Below are positions 1 through 13,570 of a stretch of DNA of 64,000 nucleotides, one piece after another. Made by a program: the position numbers and the translations under genes. Position 1 is the stretch's first letter; each line of letters opens with the position of its first letter. The stretch comes from Streptomyces longhuiensis. GTDB taxonomy: Bacteria; Actinomycetota; Actinomycetes; Streptomycetales; Streptomycetaceae. The notes beneath the pieces were generated by a model. The model saw only the letters and a list, made by a program, of their open reading frames with translations. It did no database searches and was not told the DNA's origin. The DNA is taken from the NCBI RefSeq assembly GCF_020616555.1, contig NZ_CP085173.1:2232001-2296000 (forward strand), in the 5' to 3' direction.

Positions 1-461
1 CCCGCGTACCGGTCGGCGACGGCGCGGGTGAGACCGAGCAGCTCCTCCCCGAGCACGGGCTCGGGCGACACGACCTGTGCGAGGGCGGCGAGCGGACCCT
101 GGTACTCGGACGCGGCGACCCGCTCGACGACGAACCCGTCGATCAGACCGCCCCCCTCGCGGCGCCCGTCCCGCACGGAGTGCTTCCCGGCGCCGAACCG
201 CACGCGCACCCGCACCCCCGGCTGCGCGTCGGCGTCGAGCTCCTCGGGCACCGCGTAGTCGAAGTACCGGTCGAGATGCAGCACACCCTTGTCCACGAGC
301 ACCCGCGCCACGGGCAGCTCCTTGGCGAGGGCGGCCCCCCGCCACGTACGCGGCTTGGCCCGCGGCACCTTGGCCTGCCGCACGGTCTCCCGAATCAGCG
401 CAAGCTGCTCGGGCGGCGCACCCTCACCGCCGCCGTCGCCCTGCCCGTTCTCGCTGCTCAC
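1..461 (-). CDS. priA: Primosomal protein N' (PriA), N-terminal part, cut by window edge
   Basis: This is the first ~153 residues of a PriA-type protein; the rest lies beyond position 1. PriA recognises forked DNA and helps reload the replisome after fork collapse. The visible part begins at a GTG (461) with a polar Gly/Glu leader, then a segment with DKGVLHLDRYFDYAVPEEL followed by GVRVRVRFG and IDGFVVER, the typical start of the PriA 3'-DNA-binding domain. Actinobacterial PriA proteins are often described as lacking intact helicase motifs; the region needed to test this is outside the window. It lies 126 bp downstream of metK, with a hairpin between them, so it is probably transcribed separately or by read-through. 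The call rests on the N-terminal domain and on the neighbourhood (priA-metK-coaBC-rpoZ-gmk). Confidence 0.85.
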   Translation of the reverse strand, partial: MSSENGQGDGGGEGAPPEQLALIRETVRQAKVPRAKPRTWRGAALAKELPVARVLVDKGVLHLDRYFDYAVPEELDADAQPGVRVRVRFGAGKHSVRDGRREGGGLIDGFVVERVAASEYQGPLAALAQVVSPEPVLGEELLGLTRAVADRYA

Positions 462-521
462 AGCCAAATTCCTACCAGACCGCACTGACAGCGGCCGCCG
501 CGATGGGGGCGGAGACGCGCG

Positions 522-552
522 ACGGCCCCGGACCGAACCGGTCCGGGGCCGT
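522..552 (-). terminator. Rho-independent-type hairpin downstream of metK
   Basis: A perfect 14-bp inverted repeat (ACGGCCCCGGACCG / CGGTCCGGGGCCGT) with a 3-nt loop lies between the metK stop and priA. It has no U-tract, as is common for Streptomyces hairpins. It probably ends metK transcripts. Confidence 0.7.
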
Positions 553-587
553 TCACATACAGGCGTCGTCCGCCGTACAGGTCCCGC

Positions 588-1796
588 TCAGATACCCGCG
601 GCCTTGCGCAGCGCGTCCACGCGGTCCGTGCGCTCCCACGTGAAGTCGGGGAGCTCGCGGCCGAAGTGACCGTACGCGGCGGTCTGCGAGTAGATCGGAC
701 GGAGCAGGTCGAGGTCGCGGATGATCGCGGCCGGGCGGAGGTCGAAGACCTCGGTGATCGCCTGCTCGATCTTGTCCGTGTCCACCGCGGCCGTGCCGAA
801 CGTCTCGACGAAGAGGCCCACCGGCTCGGCCTTGCCGATCGCGTACGCGACCTGAACCTCGCAGCGGGTGGCCAGGCCGGCCGCGACGACGTTCTTGGCG
901 ACCCAGCGCATCGCGTAGGCGGCCGAGCGGTCGACCTTGGACGGGTCCTTGCCCGAGAAGGCGCCGCCACCGTGGCGGGCCATGCCGCCGTACGTGTCGA
1001 TGATGATCTTGCGGCCGGTCAGGCCGGCGTCGCCCATCGGGCCGCCGATCTCGAAGCGGCCGGTGGGGTTCACCAGCAGGCGGTAGCCCTCGGTGTCCAG
1101 CTTGATGCCGTCCTCGATGAGCTGGTTCAGGACGTGCTCCACGACGAACTCGCGGATGTCGGGGGCGAGCAGGGACTCGAGGTCGATGTCCGACGCGTGC
1201 TGGGAGGAGACCACGACCGTGTCGAGGCGGACGGCCTTGTCGCCGTCGTACTCGATGGTGACCTGGGTCTTGCCGTCGGGGCGCAGGTACGGGATCGTCC
1301 CGTTCTTGCGGACCTCGGACAGGCGCCGCGAGAGGCGGTGCGCGAGGTGGATCGGGAGCGGCATCAGCTCGGGCGTCTCGTCGCACGCGTAGCCGAACAT
1401 CAGGCCCTGGTCGCCCGCGCCCTGCTTGTCGAGCTCGTCCTCGTCACCCTCGACACGCGACTCGTAGGCCGTGTCGACGCCCTGGGCGATGTCGGGGGAC
1501 TGCGAGCCGATGGACACCGACACGCCGCAGGAGGCGCCGTCGAAGCCCTTCTTCGAGGAGTCGTAACCGATCTCGAGGATCTTCTCGCGCACGAGCTGCG
1601 CGATCGGCGCGTACGCCTTGGTCGTGACCTCACCGGCGACGTGCACGAGGCCCGTGGTGATGAGCGTCTCCACGGCGACCCGGGAGGTCGGGTCCTCCCG
1701 CAGAAGTGCATCGAGAATGGTGTCGCTGATCTGGTCAGCGATCTTGTCGGGGTGACCCTCGGTCACGGACTCCGAGGTGAACAGGCGACGGGACAC
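588..1796 (-). CDS. metK: S-adenosylmethionine synthetase
   Basis: MetK makes S-adenosylmethionine from methionine and ATP in the cytoplasm, supplying methyl groups to the whole cell; in Streptomyces SAM level also affects antibiotic production. The 402-aa protein is full length. It has the N-terminal [10 protein letters not shown] signature (HPDK at 15-18), GAGDQG at 126-131 and the glycine-rich GGGAFSGKD loop at 276-284. I chose the GTG at 1796 because AGGGAG precedes it and the protein then begins [10 protein letters not shown] as in relatives; an open frame continues upstream but without family similarity. It follows coaBC in the same direction with a 249-bp gap, and a hairpin at 522-552 follows it. 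Confidence 0.97.
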   Translation of the reverse strand: MSRRLFTSESVTEGHPDKIADQISDTILDALLREDPTSRVAVETLITTGLVHVAGEVTTKAYAPIAQLVREKILEIGYDSSKKGFDGASCGVSVSIGSQSPDIAQGVDTAYESRVEGDEDELDKQGAGDQGLMFGYACDETPELMPLPIHLAHRLSRRLSEVRKNGTIPYLRPDGKTQVTIEYDGDKAVRLDTVVVSSQHASDIDLESLLAPDIREFVVEHVLNQLIEDGIKLDTEGYRLLVNPTGRFEIGGPMGDAGLTGRKIIIDTYGGMARHGGGAFSGKDPSKVDRSAAYAMRWVAKNVVAAGLATRCEVQVAYAIGKAEPVGLFVETFGTAAVDTDKIEQAITEVFDLRPAAIIRDLDLLRPIYSQTAAYGHFGRELPDFTWERTDRVDALRKAAGI

Positions 1797-1994
1797 AACG
1801 CTCCCTGTGGTTGCAGCGGCTGCTGGCTGATCATTTGCGGACGGCCGGGAGCTGCGCCCGGCGTCGTCCGTGACCAGTTTATCGGTCACTCTCGGCCGTC
1901 GGACCACGCGTCTCGCCACTTGGGAGCGCTGTGACCAGCGGCACTGCATTCTGCGGTACGACAATCGCTCTTAGGAAGAGGCGAACCTGACCGA

Positions 1995-2022
1995 ATTCTA
2001 CGGGTTTCTCGCCATTCGCAAC
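1995..2022 (-). promoter_or_regulatory. Candidate metK promoter
   Basis: In the coaBC-metK gap the minus strand carries GTTGCG, 16 bp, then TAGAAT, close to the Streptomyces HrdB-type pattern. A second candidate -10, TAAACT, lies nearer the gene without a good -35. No SAM riboswitch was recognised by eye. The spacing and -35 match are only moderate. Confidence 0.3.
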
Positions 2023-2045
2023 CTCCGCTGGAGCGAACGTGGCAT

Positions 2046-3296
2046 TCACTCGCCGTCGTAGATCCGCTCCTGGGCCCGCGCGTCACCGACGGGCAGCAGC
2101 CGGACGACCTCGTCCCAGATCGTGTCGGAGAGCACTTCCTTCGGGCCGTACGGGACCGGGGTCTCGCTGCCGTCCGCGCCGAGCAGGACAGCCTCGTTCT
2201 CTTCGGATCCGAAGGTCTTGCGCTCCCCCACCTCGTTGACGACGAGCAGGTCACAGCCCTTACGGGCCAGCTTCTTACGGCCGTTGGCAAGGACGTCGTC
2301 CGTCTCGGCGGCGAAGCCGACGACGATCTGCCCGGGGCGCGGCCGGTCCGCCGAGAGTTCGGCGAGGATGTCCGGATTACGGACCAGGACGATGGGTTCC
2401 GGCTCCTGCCCGTCCTTCTTCTTGATCTTTCCTGTGGCGTACGTCTCGGGGCGGAAGTCGGCCACCGCGGCCGCCATGACCACCACGTCCGCCTCCGGCG
2501 CCGCCTCGAGGACGGCCTCGCGCAGCTGTACGGCCGTACCCACATGGACGACGTCGACGCCGGCCGGGTCGGGCAGCGCCGCGTTCGCCGCCAGGAGGGT
2601 GACGCGGGCGCCGCGGGCGACCGCCGTGCGCGCGAGGGCGTACCCCTGCTTGCCCGAGGAGCGGTTGCCGAGGAAGCGGACCGGATCGAGCGGCTCGCGG
2701 GTGCCGCCGGCGCTGATGACGACATGGCGTCCGGAGAGGTCCTGGACGGTCGCCTGATCGCCGCGCGCGAGGACCCGGCGTACGAATTCGAAGATCTCCA
2801 CCGGGTCGGGGAAGCGGCCCTTGCCCGTGTCGACGCCGGTGAGGCGGCCGACGGCGGGCTCGATGACGAGGGCGCCGCGGCGGCGGAGCGTGGCCACGTT
2901 CTCCCGCGTCGCCGGGTGCTCCCACATCTCCGTGTGCATGGCGGGGGCGAAGACGACCGGACAGCGGGCGGTCAGGAGCGTGTTCGTGAGGAGGTCGTCG
3001 GCCAGGCCGTGCGCGGCCTTGGCGAGCATGTCGGCGGTGGCGGGCGCGACGATCACGAGGTCGGCGTGCTGCCCGATACGGACGTGCGGGACCTCGTGGA
3101 CGGACTCCCACACCTCGGTCGAGACAGGGTTGCCGGACAGCGCCGACCAGGTCGACTCGCCCACGAAGTGCAGGGCGGACTCCGTCGGCACGACGCGTAC
3201 GTCGTGTCCCGACTCGGTCAGCCGGCGCAGGAGTTCGCACGCCTTGTAGGCGGCGATTCCGCCACTGACCCCCAGAACGACCTTGGGCTTGTCCAC
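2046..3296 (-). CDS. coaBC: Bifunctional phosphopantothenoylcysteine decarboxylase / phosphopantothenate-cysteine ligase
   Basis: CoaBC carries out two steps of coenzyme A synthesis: CTP-dependent ligation of cysteine to 4'-phosphopantothenate, then FMN-dependent decarboxylation. In the 416-aa protein the N-terminal CoaC flavoprotein half shows SGGIAAYK at 11-18 and PAMHTEMW, the actinobacterial form of the usual PxMNxxMW motif. The C-terminal CoaB half shows GNRSSGKQG and the lysine-rich KIKKKDG loop. The GTG at 3296 is preceded by GGGGAGG at good spacing, so the longer upstream frame is not needed. It lies downstream of rpoZ in the same direction, with a hairpin between them. Confidence 0.95.
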   Translation of the reverse strand: MDKPKVVLGVSGGIAAYKACELLRRLTESGHDVRVVPTESALHFVGESTWSALSGNPVSTEVWESVHEVPHVRIGQHADLVIVAPATADMLAKAAHGLADDLLTNTLLTARCPVVFAPAMHTEMWEHPATRENVATLRRRGALVIEPAVGRLTGVDTGKGRFPDPVEIFEFVRRVLARGDQATVQDLSGRHVVISAGGTREPLDPVRFLGNRSSGKQGYALARTAVARGARVTLLAANAALPDPAGVDVVHVGTAVQLREAVLEAAPEADVVVMAAAVADFRPETYATGKIKKKDGQEPEPIVLVRNPDILAELSADRPRPGQIVVGFAAETDDVLANGRKKLARKGCDLLVVNEVGERKTFGSEENEAVLLGADGSETPVPYGPKEVLSDTIWDEVVRLLPVGDARAQERIYDGE

Positions 3297-3372
3297 CGTC
3301 CGTGCCTCCCCGCACTCGGATTCCCGCACTCGGGAACGACGACTCCCCTCGGAGACGTACGACTCCATGACA

Positions 3373-3411
3373 CACCACAGGCCCGACAGTCGCGCTGCCG
3401 GGCCTGTGGTG
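3373..3411 (-). terminator. Hairpin between rpoZ and coaBC
   Basis: A 13-bp perfect inverted repeat (CACCACAGGCCCG / CGGGCCTGTGGTG) with a 13-nt loop begins 16 bp beyond the rpoZ stop. It is likely to attenuate or end rpoZ transcription before coaBC. Confidence 0.6.
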
Positions 3412-3426
3412 AAGAAAACTGACTGA

Positions 3427-3699
3427 TTACTGAGCCGGACCCTCGATGGCCTCGGACGTCAGCAGCCCCGCGTTGATCTCGCGGAGCGCGATCGAGAGCG
3501 GCTTCTCGTGGACGTGGGTGTCCACCAGCGGGCCGACGTACTCGAGCAGGCCCTCACCGAGCTGCGAGTAGTACGCGTTGATCTGGCGCGCGCGCTTGGC
3601 GGCGTAGATCACGAGGCTGTACTTCGAGTCGGTCGCCTCGAGCAGCTCATCAATCGGCGGGTTGATGATGCCCTCGGGCGCGGTAATGGAAGAGGACAC
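3427..3699 (-). CDS. rpoZ: DNA-directed RNA polymerase omega subunit
   Basis: Omega is the small accessory subunit that helps assemble and stabilise RNA polymerase around the beta' subunit; in Streptomyces its loss affects morphology and antibiotic production. The 90-aa protein is almost identical to the S. coelicolor protein as I recall it, with [17 protein letters not shown] and the AAKRARQIN helix. I chose the GTG at 3699 because GGAAGG lies 6 nt upstream and the family starts there; the ATG ten codons further upstream has no better signal. It follows gmk after 91 bp of unusually AT-rich DNA. Confidence 0.95.
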   Translation of the reverse strand: MSSSITAPEGIINPPIDELLEATDSKYSLVIYAAKRARQINAYYSQLGEGLLEYVGPLVDTHVHEKPLSIALREINAGLLTSEAIEGPAQ

Positions 3700-3790
3700 T
3701 CTCTGCCTTCCGATGGGATTGAAGATCACATGTGATCAGGAAAACGCGGGATTGCTCCGGCGGAATTGGAGATCACAAATAGATCGAAGA

Positions 3791-4348
3791 TCAAACAACT
3801 CTCATCAAGGCTAGCAGCTCGCGGGCCACGTCCTCGACGGAGGTGTTGACCAGGGTCGTGTCGAACTCGGCCTCGGCGGCGAGCTCGATCTTGGCGGCCG
3901 CGAGTCTGCGCTCGATCACCTCGGGGGCCTCGGTCCCACGGCCGGTGAGCCGGCGGACCAGCTCCTCCCAGCTCGGCGGGGCGAGGAAGACCAGCTGGGC
4001 CTCCGGCATCGACTCGCGGACGAGCCTGGCGCCCTGGAGATCGATCTCGAGGAGGACGGGTTCGCCCGACTCGAGACGGTCCAGGACGGCCCGGCGGGGG
4101 GTCCCGTACCGGTTGCCCGCGAACTCGGCCCACTCCAGCAGCTCGCCGTTGGCGATCAGCTTGTCCATTTCCTCGTCGGTGACGAAGAAGTAGTGGACAC
4201 CGTGCTTCTCGCCGGGGCGCGGCTTGCGGGTGGTGGCCGAAACCGACAGCCAGACCTCGGGGTGTTCCTTGCGCATATGAGCGACGACCGTGCTCTTGCC
4301 GACCCCGGAGGGGCCGGAGAGCACGGTCAGCCGCGGACGTTCACTCAT
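3791..4348 (-). CDS. gmk: Guanylate kinase
   Basis: Gmk phosphorylates GMP to GDP using ATP, an essential step in guanine nucleotide synthesis and in recycling after (p)ppGpp metabolism. The 185-aa protein has its P-loop GPSGVGKST at 12-20, the TTRKPRPGE nucleotide-monophosphate-binding segment and the LEIDLQGA motif. The start at ATG 4348 fits family length, but its Shine-Dalgarno is weak (GGA about 15 nt upstream), and in-frame upstream GTG codons cannot be excluded. It lies 58 bp downstream of mihF, probably in the same transcript. Confidence 0.96.
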   Translation of the reverse strand: MSERPRLTVLSGPSGVGKSTVVAHMRKEHPEVWLSVSATTRKPRPGEKHGVHYFFVTDEEMDKLIANGELLEWAEFAGNRYGTPRRAVLDRLESGEPVLLEIDLQGARLVRESMPEAQLVFLAPPSWEELVRRLTGRGTEAPEVIERRLAAAKIELAAEAEFDTTLVNTSVEDVARELLALMRVV

Positions 4349-4406
4349 GCAGCGATTATTCCAGCTATCCCCGCATGCCCGGACCAGTCGGTCCGGGCAC
4401 GGAGGA

Positions 4407-4730
4407 CTAGGCGCCGGTGCTGCCGAACTCGCGCTCCAGGGACGCGATCTGGTTGGAACCGAGTCCGCGCACGCGGCGGCTCTCGGAAATTCCGAGCCGC
4501 TCCATGATCTGCTTGGCGCGGACCTTGCCCACGCCCGGGAGGGACTCAAGGAGGGCGGAGACCTTCATCTTGCCGATGACGTCGTTCTCCTGACCCTGCT
4601 TGATGACCTCGTGCAAGGAGGCGCCGGAGTGCTTGAGTCGATTCTTGACCTCGGCCCGCTCCCGGCGAGCCGCGGCGGCCTTTTCGAGCGCGGCTGCGCG
4701 CTGTTCAGGGGTAAGGGGCGGAAGAGCCAC
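4407..4730 (-). CDS. mihF: Actinobacterial integration host factor (mIHF/sIHF)
   Basis: This is the small nucleoid-associated protein of actinobacteria, unrelated in sequence to E. coli IHF. It binds DNA without strong sequence preference and in S. coelicolor influences topology, sporulation septation and antibiotic production. The 107-aa protein starts at GTG 4730 ([17 protein letters not shown]). A charged N-terminal helix is followed by a compact helix-two-turn-helix region with [19 protein letters not shown] at about 64-82, the DNA-contact element. It precedes gmk and rpoZ. A promoter candidate and a large inverted repeat lie upstream. Confidence 0.95.
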   Translation of the reverse strand: MALPPLTPEQRAAALEKAAAARRERAEVKNRLKHSGASLHEVIKQGQENDVIGKMKVSALLESLPGVGKVRAKQIMERLGISESRRVRGLGSNQIASLEREFGSTGA

Positions 4731-4828
4731 GCCTACGTCACCTCGGATGTCGAACTGTCGGATACGGACCGGTGAGGAACCTAGTCGCCCCTCACCTGGG
4801 GAGCAACGAGCAAAACGCTCGCCCGTTT

Positions 4829-4865
4829 CTCCCCCACTGCCTTGAGAGCGTGGGAGGTGCCCCCA
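4829..4865. repeat. Dispersed CTCCCCC/GTGGGAGG palindrome, copy 1
   Basis: TCTCCCCCACTGCC, a short spacer, GAGCGTGGG, then AGGTGCCCCCAC form a C-rich/G-rich/C-rich palindromic element. Two related elements occur at 41704-41737 (inside relA) and 49368-49397. It looks like one of the dispersed palindromes common between Streptomyces genes; that classification is from general familiarity. Confidence 0.45.
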
Positions 4866-4940
4866 CTCGACGGAGACTAGCGGCCAGGACCGCCTGAGTC
4901 AGCGAGAACAGACGAAAAGTCCTGGTCAGCCTCCGTCGAG
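4866..4940. repeat. Nested inverted repeat upstream of mihF
   Basis: Outer arms CTCGACGGAG (4866-4875) and CTCCGTCGAG (4931-4940) are perfect 10-bp complements. Inner arms CCAGGAC (4884-4890) and GTCCTGG (4919-4925) are perfect 7-bp complements. Together they could fold into a 75-nt interrupted hairpin, or form a two-site operator around the promoter candidate. Confidence 0.6.
4874..4902 (-). promoter_or_regulatory. Candidate mihF promoter
   Basis: On the minus strand CTGACT, a 17-bp spacer and TAGTCT resemble an HrdB-type promoter. Transcription would start near 4866 and give a leader of about 135 nt. The -10 box overlaps the outer left arm of the inverted repeat at 4866-4940. Confidence 0.4.
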
Positions 4941-5164
4941 CCAGACATTACAGACATATGACCCCGGATTTCTGCCCGGATCCGGACGAGAGCCCCTCCC
5001 CGAGGCCCCGCTGAAACATCACGGAATGGTCAAGGAGGCTCTCAAGTGCCCCCGCGAAGACCGTTTTCGCACTTCGGCAGCACCTCGGCAGCGCCTCTCG
5101 GCCCCACGAAGAGCTGCGAATCTGTGACCTGGTGCCCGCATTCCGGATACCTCACGGGCATGCG

Positions 5165-5196
5165 GAAGGCCCCCGCACGCGTGTGCGGGGGCCTTC
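5165..5196 (-). terminator. Terminator of the pyr operon
   Basis: A perfect 14-bp inverted repeat (GAAGGCCCCCGCAC / GTGCGGGGGCCTTC) with a GCGT loop lies 16 bp beyond the pyrF stop codon. Confidence 0.8.
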
Positions 5197-5212
5197 AGAC
5201 GATCGAGCCGGG

Positions 5213-6054
5213 TCAGGCGGCGGCGACCGCCGCACGGACCTCGTCGGCGAAGCGGACCGACGCCTCGCGCAGGGCGGCGACCGAGGGGCCCGCCTTCAGG
5301 ACGGCGCGGCTGACGTTCGGGACGACGTTGCGCGCGGCCGCGCCGAAGACACCGGGCAGATCCGCCGGGGTCGCGCCCTGGGCGCCGATGCCCGGGGCGA
5401 GGAGCGGACCGTTGATGTCCAGGTCGTACGAGGACAGGTCCCCGAGCGTCGCCCCGACGACGGCGCCGAAGGAGCCCATGGGCGTCTCGCCGGCGTTCTC
5501 CTCGGTGAGGTGGGCGAGCATCGTCGCGCCCACGTTGCGCCCGTCGGCGCGTACGGCGTGCTGGACCTCGCCGCCCTCCGGGTTCGAGGTGAGGGCGAGG
5601 ACGAAGAGCCCGGCGCCGGACTCGCGGGCCAGGTCGACGGCCGGCTTCAGGGACCCGTAGCCGAGGTACGGCGAGACGGTCAGGGCGTCCGAGAAGAGCG
5701 GGGAGTCCTTGTGCAGGAAGGTCTCCGCGTACGCGGCCATGGTGGAGCCGATGTCGCCGCGCTTGGCGTCCATGACGACGAGCGTGCCGGCGGCGCGCAG
5801 GTCCACGACGGCGCGCTCCAGGACGGCGACGCCGCGCGAGCCGAAGCGCTCGAAGAACGCCGACTGCGGCTTGACGACGGCGACGGTGTCGGCGAGCGCC
5901 TCGACCGAGATCCGCGTGAAGCGCTCCAGGCCGTCGATGTCGTCGTTCAGACCCCACGCCGACAGCAGCGCCGCGTGCGGGTCGATGCCGACGCAGAGAG
6001 GGCCACGCTCGTCCATGGCGCGGCGCAGGCGGGCGCCGAAGGGTTCGAGAACCG

Positions 6055-6058
<4 letters not shown>
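5213..6058 (-). CDS. pyrF: Orotidine 5'-phosphate decarboxylase (type 2)
   Basis: PyrF converts OMP to UMP, the last step of de novo pyrimidine synthesis. The 281-aa length and the DAKRGDIGST active-site segment at 97-106 place it in the longer type 2 subfamily found in mycobacteria and Streptomyces, not the ~230-aa E. coli type. CVGIDPH near residue 22 is the usual N-terminal substrate-site strand. The ATG at 6058 overlaps the pyrD stop by four bases (ATGA), indicating translational coupling. It is the last gene of the pyr operon. Confidence 0.96.
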
Positions 6059-7164
<1,106 letters not shown>

Positions 7165-7221
7165 CGTGGGTGTCCTCACACGGAGGGGGACACCGTTTCC
7201 GATGTCCCCCTCAGTGGGCTG

Positions 7222-10522
<3,301 letters not shown>

Positions 10523-10530
<8 letters not shown>

Positions 10531-11665
10531 GCTGGCCCTCCATGAGCTCTACGAAGCGGTCGAACAGGTAGGCCGCGTCGTGCGGGCCCGCCGCTGCCTC
10601 GGGGTGGTACTGGACGCTGAACGCCGGCTGGTCGAGGAGGTGGAGCCCCTCGACGACCTGGTCGTTCAGGCAGACGTGGGAGACCTCGGCGCGGCCGAAG
10701 GGGGTGTCGGAGACCTTGTCGAGCGGGGCGTCGACGGCGAATCCGTGGTTGTGCGCGGTGACCTCGACCTTGCCGGTCGTGCGGTCCTGCACCGGCTGGT
10801 TGATGCCGCGGTGGCCGTACTTCAGCTTGTAGGTGCCGAAGCCGAGGGCGCGGCCGAGGATCTGGTTGCCGAAGCAGATGCCGAACAGCGGGGTCTTCCG
10901 GGAGAGGACCTCCCGCATGACCGCGACGGGGCCGTCGGCGGTGGCCGGGTCGCCCGGCCCGTTGGAGAAGAACACGCCGTCGGGCTGGACCGCGTAGATG
11001 TCCTCGGCCGTGGCCGTCGCGGGCAGCACGTGCACCTCGATGCCGCGCTCGGCCATCCGGTGCGGGGTCATGCCCTTGATGCCGAGGTCGACGGCGGCGA
11101 CGGTGAAGCGCTTCTCACCGATCGCGGGGACGACGTACGTCTCCTTGGTGGCGACCTCGGCGGCGAGGTTCGCGCCCTTCATCTCGGGCGCCTGGCGCAC
11201 CTCGGCGAGCATCGTGCCGTCGTCGGGCAGCGCGTTGCCGGAGAAGATGCCGACGCGCATGGCGCCGCGCTCGCGCAGGTGGCGGGTGAGGGCGCGGGTG
11301 TCGATGCCGCTGATGCCGACGACGCCCTGCTTGCGCAGCTCCTCGTCGAGGGAGCGCCGCGAGCGCCAGTTGGAGGGCACGCGCGCGGGGTCCCGCACGA
11401 CGTAACCCGCGACCCAGATCTGCTTCGACTCGGGGTCCTCGTCGTTCACGCCGGTGTTGCCGACGTGCGGGGCGGTCATCACGACGACCTGGCGGTGGTA
11501 CGACGGGTCGGTCAGCGTCTCCTGGTAACCGGTCATGCCGGTGTTGAACACCGCCTCGCCGAAGGTCTCCCCCACGGCCCCGTAGGCGCGGCCGCGGAAG
11601 ATGCGGCCGTCCTCCAGGACGAGTACGGCGGGAGCGTTGGCGGCTCCCCGGGTGGAGGTCGTCAT
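10523..11665 (-). CDS. carA: Carbamoyl-phosphate synthase small (glutaminase) subunit
   Basis: CarA hydrolyses glutamine and passes ammonia to CarB. The 380-aa protein has an N-terminal CarA domain and a C-terminal class I glutamine amidotransferase domain, with nucleophile Cys264 in LFGICFGNQ and the His/Glu pair in YHPEAAAGP. The ATG at 11665 overlaps the stop of the preceding small membrane-protein gene in an ATGA arrangement, which settles the start although an open frame runs further upstream. It lies between that gene and carB in the pyr operon. Confidence 0.97.
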
Positions 11666-12282
11666 CGTGCGGTGCCTTCCGTCGTGATGGTCGTGCTGTT
11701 CATGCTGCTTGTACCGCTTGTGTTGTTCGTGTCGATCATGTTGTTGAGGGTCTCGACCCACTCGGCCTGCTCCGCCGCGTGGTCGGAGCGGAAGCCGGAG
11801 TCGATCAGCTTGTCCCCGTGCCCCCAGGTGACGATCAGGAGACCGCCCTCCGTGAGGACCTTGCCGGCGATGCCCTTGTCGAGCCGGGCCTCGCGCAGCT
11901 GTGCGACGGGGATGAAGAAGTCCGTGGCTCCGGGGCGTACGACGTCCAGACCCGCGTCCGTGAGCGTGAGCTCGACGCGGCTGCGGGTGCCGAGGCCGTG
12001 CGCCACGATGCGGTCGAGCCACTGCCCCGCGGTCGTGGAGCCGTGGTACCGGCCGCTCAGTTCAAGTCTGGCCGGACCCGGCGCGGACGGCGCGGTGGGG
12101 AGCGGCGGCAGGTCACCCTGGAGGGTGCCGCGCCACTTCCACCCCTGGCGCATCAGCCAGTAGACGAGCGCGATGAAGAGGAGCAGTCCGACGATCCAGC
12201 CGATCCGATCGGGCCAGTCCGTCACGTCCGCCGACTTCTGTTCGGCGGCGAGCACTGCCAGTGGTTGCGTCAGTCGTGTCAC
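11662..12282 (-). CDS. Small membrane protein with a C-terminal PH-like domain, in the pyr operon
   Basis: This is a 206-aa protein of unknown function, translationally coupled at both ends: its GTG at 12282 overlaps the pyrC stop, and its TGA overlaps the carA start. One hydrophobic segment at about 28-46 ([18 protein letters not shown]) is followed by a basic stretch and then a soluble domain with the beta-rich pattern of bacterial PH-like domains ([20 protein letters not shown]). The last 25 residues are rich in Thr, Ser and Asn. Its fixed place between pyrC and carA suggests a role linked to pyrimidine synthesis or membrane placement of the enzymes, but nothing in the sequence proves it. 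Confidence 0.85.
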   Translation of the reverse strand: MTRLTQPLAVLAAEQKSADVTDWPDRIGWIVGLLLFIALVYWLMRQGWKWRGTLQGDLPPLPTAPSAPGPARLELSGRYHGSTTAGQWLDRIVAHGLGTRSRVELTLTDAGLDVVRPGATDFFIPVAQLREARLDKGIAGKVLTEGGLLIVTWGHGDKLIDSGFRSDHAAEQAEWVETLNNMIDTNNTSGTSSMNSTTITTEGTAR

Positions 12283-13565
12283 GCGAGCTTCCCGTCGACG
12301 AGCGTGGCCTTGCCCCGCAGCCACGTGTGCGTGACGCGCCCGGGCAGCTCACGCCCCTCGTAGGGCGTGTTGCGGCTGCGCGAGGCGAAGCCGGCGGGGT
12401 CCACGGCTCCACGGTAATCGGCGTCGACCAGGACGAGGTTCGCGGGCTCACCTGCCGAGACGGGCCGTCCGTGGCCGTTGGCCCGGCCGATCTGCGCGGG
12501 CTTGACGGACATGCGGTCGGCGACGCCGGCCCAGTCGAGCAGCCCGGTCTCGACCATCGTCTGCTGCACGACGGACAGGGCGGTCTCGAGCCCGACCATG
12601 CCCATGGCGGCCGCGGCCCACTCGCAGTCCTTGTCCTCGTGCGGGTGCGGGGCGTGGTCGGTGGCGACGATGTCGATCGTGCCGTCGGCGAGCGCCTCGC
12701 GCAGGGCCATCACGTCGCGCTCGGTGCGCAGCGGCGGGTTGACCTTGTAGACGGGGTTGTACGTGCGCACCATCTCGTCGGTGAGGAGCAGGTGGTGCGG
12801 GGTGACCTCGGCGGTCACGTCGATGCCGCGGGACTTGGCCCAGCGCACGATCTCGACGCTGCCGGCCGTGGACAGGTGGCAGATGTGCACGCGGGAGCCG
12901 ACGTGCTCGGCGAGCAGCACATCGCGGGCGATGATCGACTCCTCGGCGACGGCGGGCCAGCCGCCGAGTCCGAGCTCGGCCGAGACGATGCCCTCGTTCA
13001 TCTGGGCGCCCTCGGTGAGGCGGGGCTCCTGCGCGTGCTGGGCGACGACGCCGCCGAAGGCCTTCACGTACTCCAGGGCGCGGCGCATGATCACCGCGTC
13101 GTCGACGCACTTGCCGTCGTCGGAGAAGACGGTGACGCCGGCGGCGGACTCGTGCATGGCGCCGAGCTCGGCGAGCTTCTTGCCCTCCAGGCCGACGGTG
13201 ACGGCGCCGATGGGCTGCACGTCGCAGTAGCCGGACTCCTGGCCGAGCCGGTAGACCTGCTCGACAACGCCGGCGGTGTCGGCGACCGGGAAGGTGTTGG
13301 CCATCGCGAAGACGGCGGTGTAGCCACCGGAGGCGGCGGCGCGGGTGCCGGTGAGGACGGTCTCGGAGTCCTCACGGCCCGGCTCGCGCAGGTGGGTGTG
13401 CAGGTCGACGAGGCCCGGCAGGAGGACCTTGCCGCCGGCCTCGACGACCTCGGCGCCCTCGGCGGACAGGCCGGTGCCGACCGCCTCGATGACGGAGCCG
13501 TCGATCAGGACGTCCTGCTGCTCGCCGCCGAGCACCTTCGCACCACGGATAAGGATCTTGCTCAT
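12279..13565 (-). CDS. pyrC: Dihydroorotase
   Basis: PyrC cyclises carbamoyl aspartate to dihydroorotate. The 428-aa protein belongs to the class I, amidohydrolase-type dihydroorotases: the zinc motif DLHTHLREPG has H56 and H58, and the later ATDHAPH supplies the catalytic aspartate. A zinc-bridging lysine probably lies elsewhere in the barrel; class I enzymes use a carboxylated lysine or aspartate. The ATG at 13565 sits 5 bp after the pyrB stop, and the stop overlaps the next gene (GTGA). Confidence 0.97.
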   Translation of the reverse strand: MSKILIRGAKVLGGEQQDVLIDGSVIEAVGTGLSAEGAEVVEAGGKVLLPGLVDLHTHLREPGREDSETVLTGTRAAASGGYTAVFAMANTFPVADTAGVVEQVYRLGQESGYCDVQPIGAVTVGLEGKKLAELGAMHESAAGVTVFSDDGKCVDDAVIMRRALEYVKAFGGVVAQHAQEPRLTEGAQMNEGIVSAELGLGGWPAVAEESIIARDVLLAEHVGSRVHICHLSTAGSVEIVRWAKSRGIDVTAEVTPHHLLLTDEMVRTYNPVYKVNPPLRTERDVMALREALADGTIDIVATDHAPHPHEDKDCEWAAAAMGMVGLETALSVVQQTMVETGLLDWAGVADRMSVKPAQIGRANGHGRPVSAGEPANLVLVDADYRGAVDPAGFASRSRNTPYEGRELPGRVTHTWLRGKATLVDGKLA

Positions 13566-13570
13566 GGTTC

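Larger units (their letters stand above)
4731..5164. other. Intergenic region between mihF and the end of the pyr operon
   Basis: This 434-bp stretch holds no convincing gene on either strand. It contains a CTCCCCC-type palindrome (4829-4865), a nested inverted repeat (4866-4940) overlapping a promoter candidate for mihF, and then about 220 bp in which I see no clear structure. The pyr operon terminator begins at 5165. Confidence 0.6.

Noticed and set aside
1797..1964. Longer MetK N-terminus from an upstream ATG at 1964.
   Set aside because: The added residues are Arg/Ser-rich with no family match, while the GTG at 1796 has a ribosome site and gives the canonical start.
1797..2045. A SAM riboswitch upstream of metK.
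   Set aside because: I looked for conserved SAM-I/SAM-IV-like helices and saw none. A covariance-model search would be decisive, but nothing supports one by eye.
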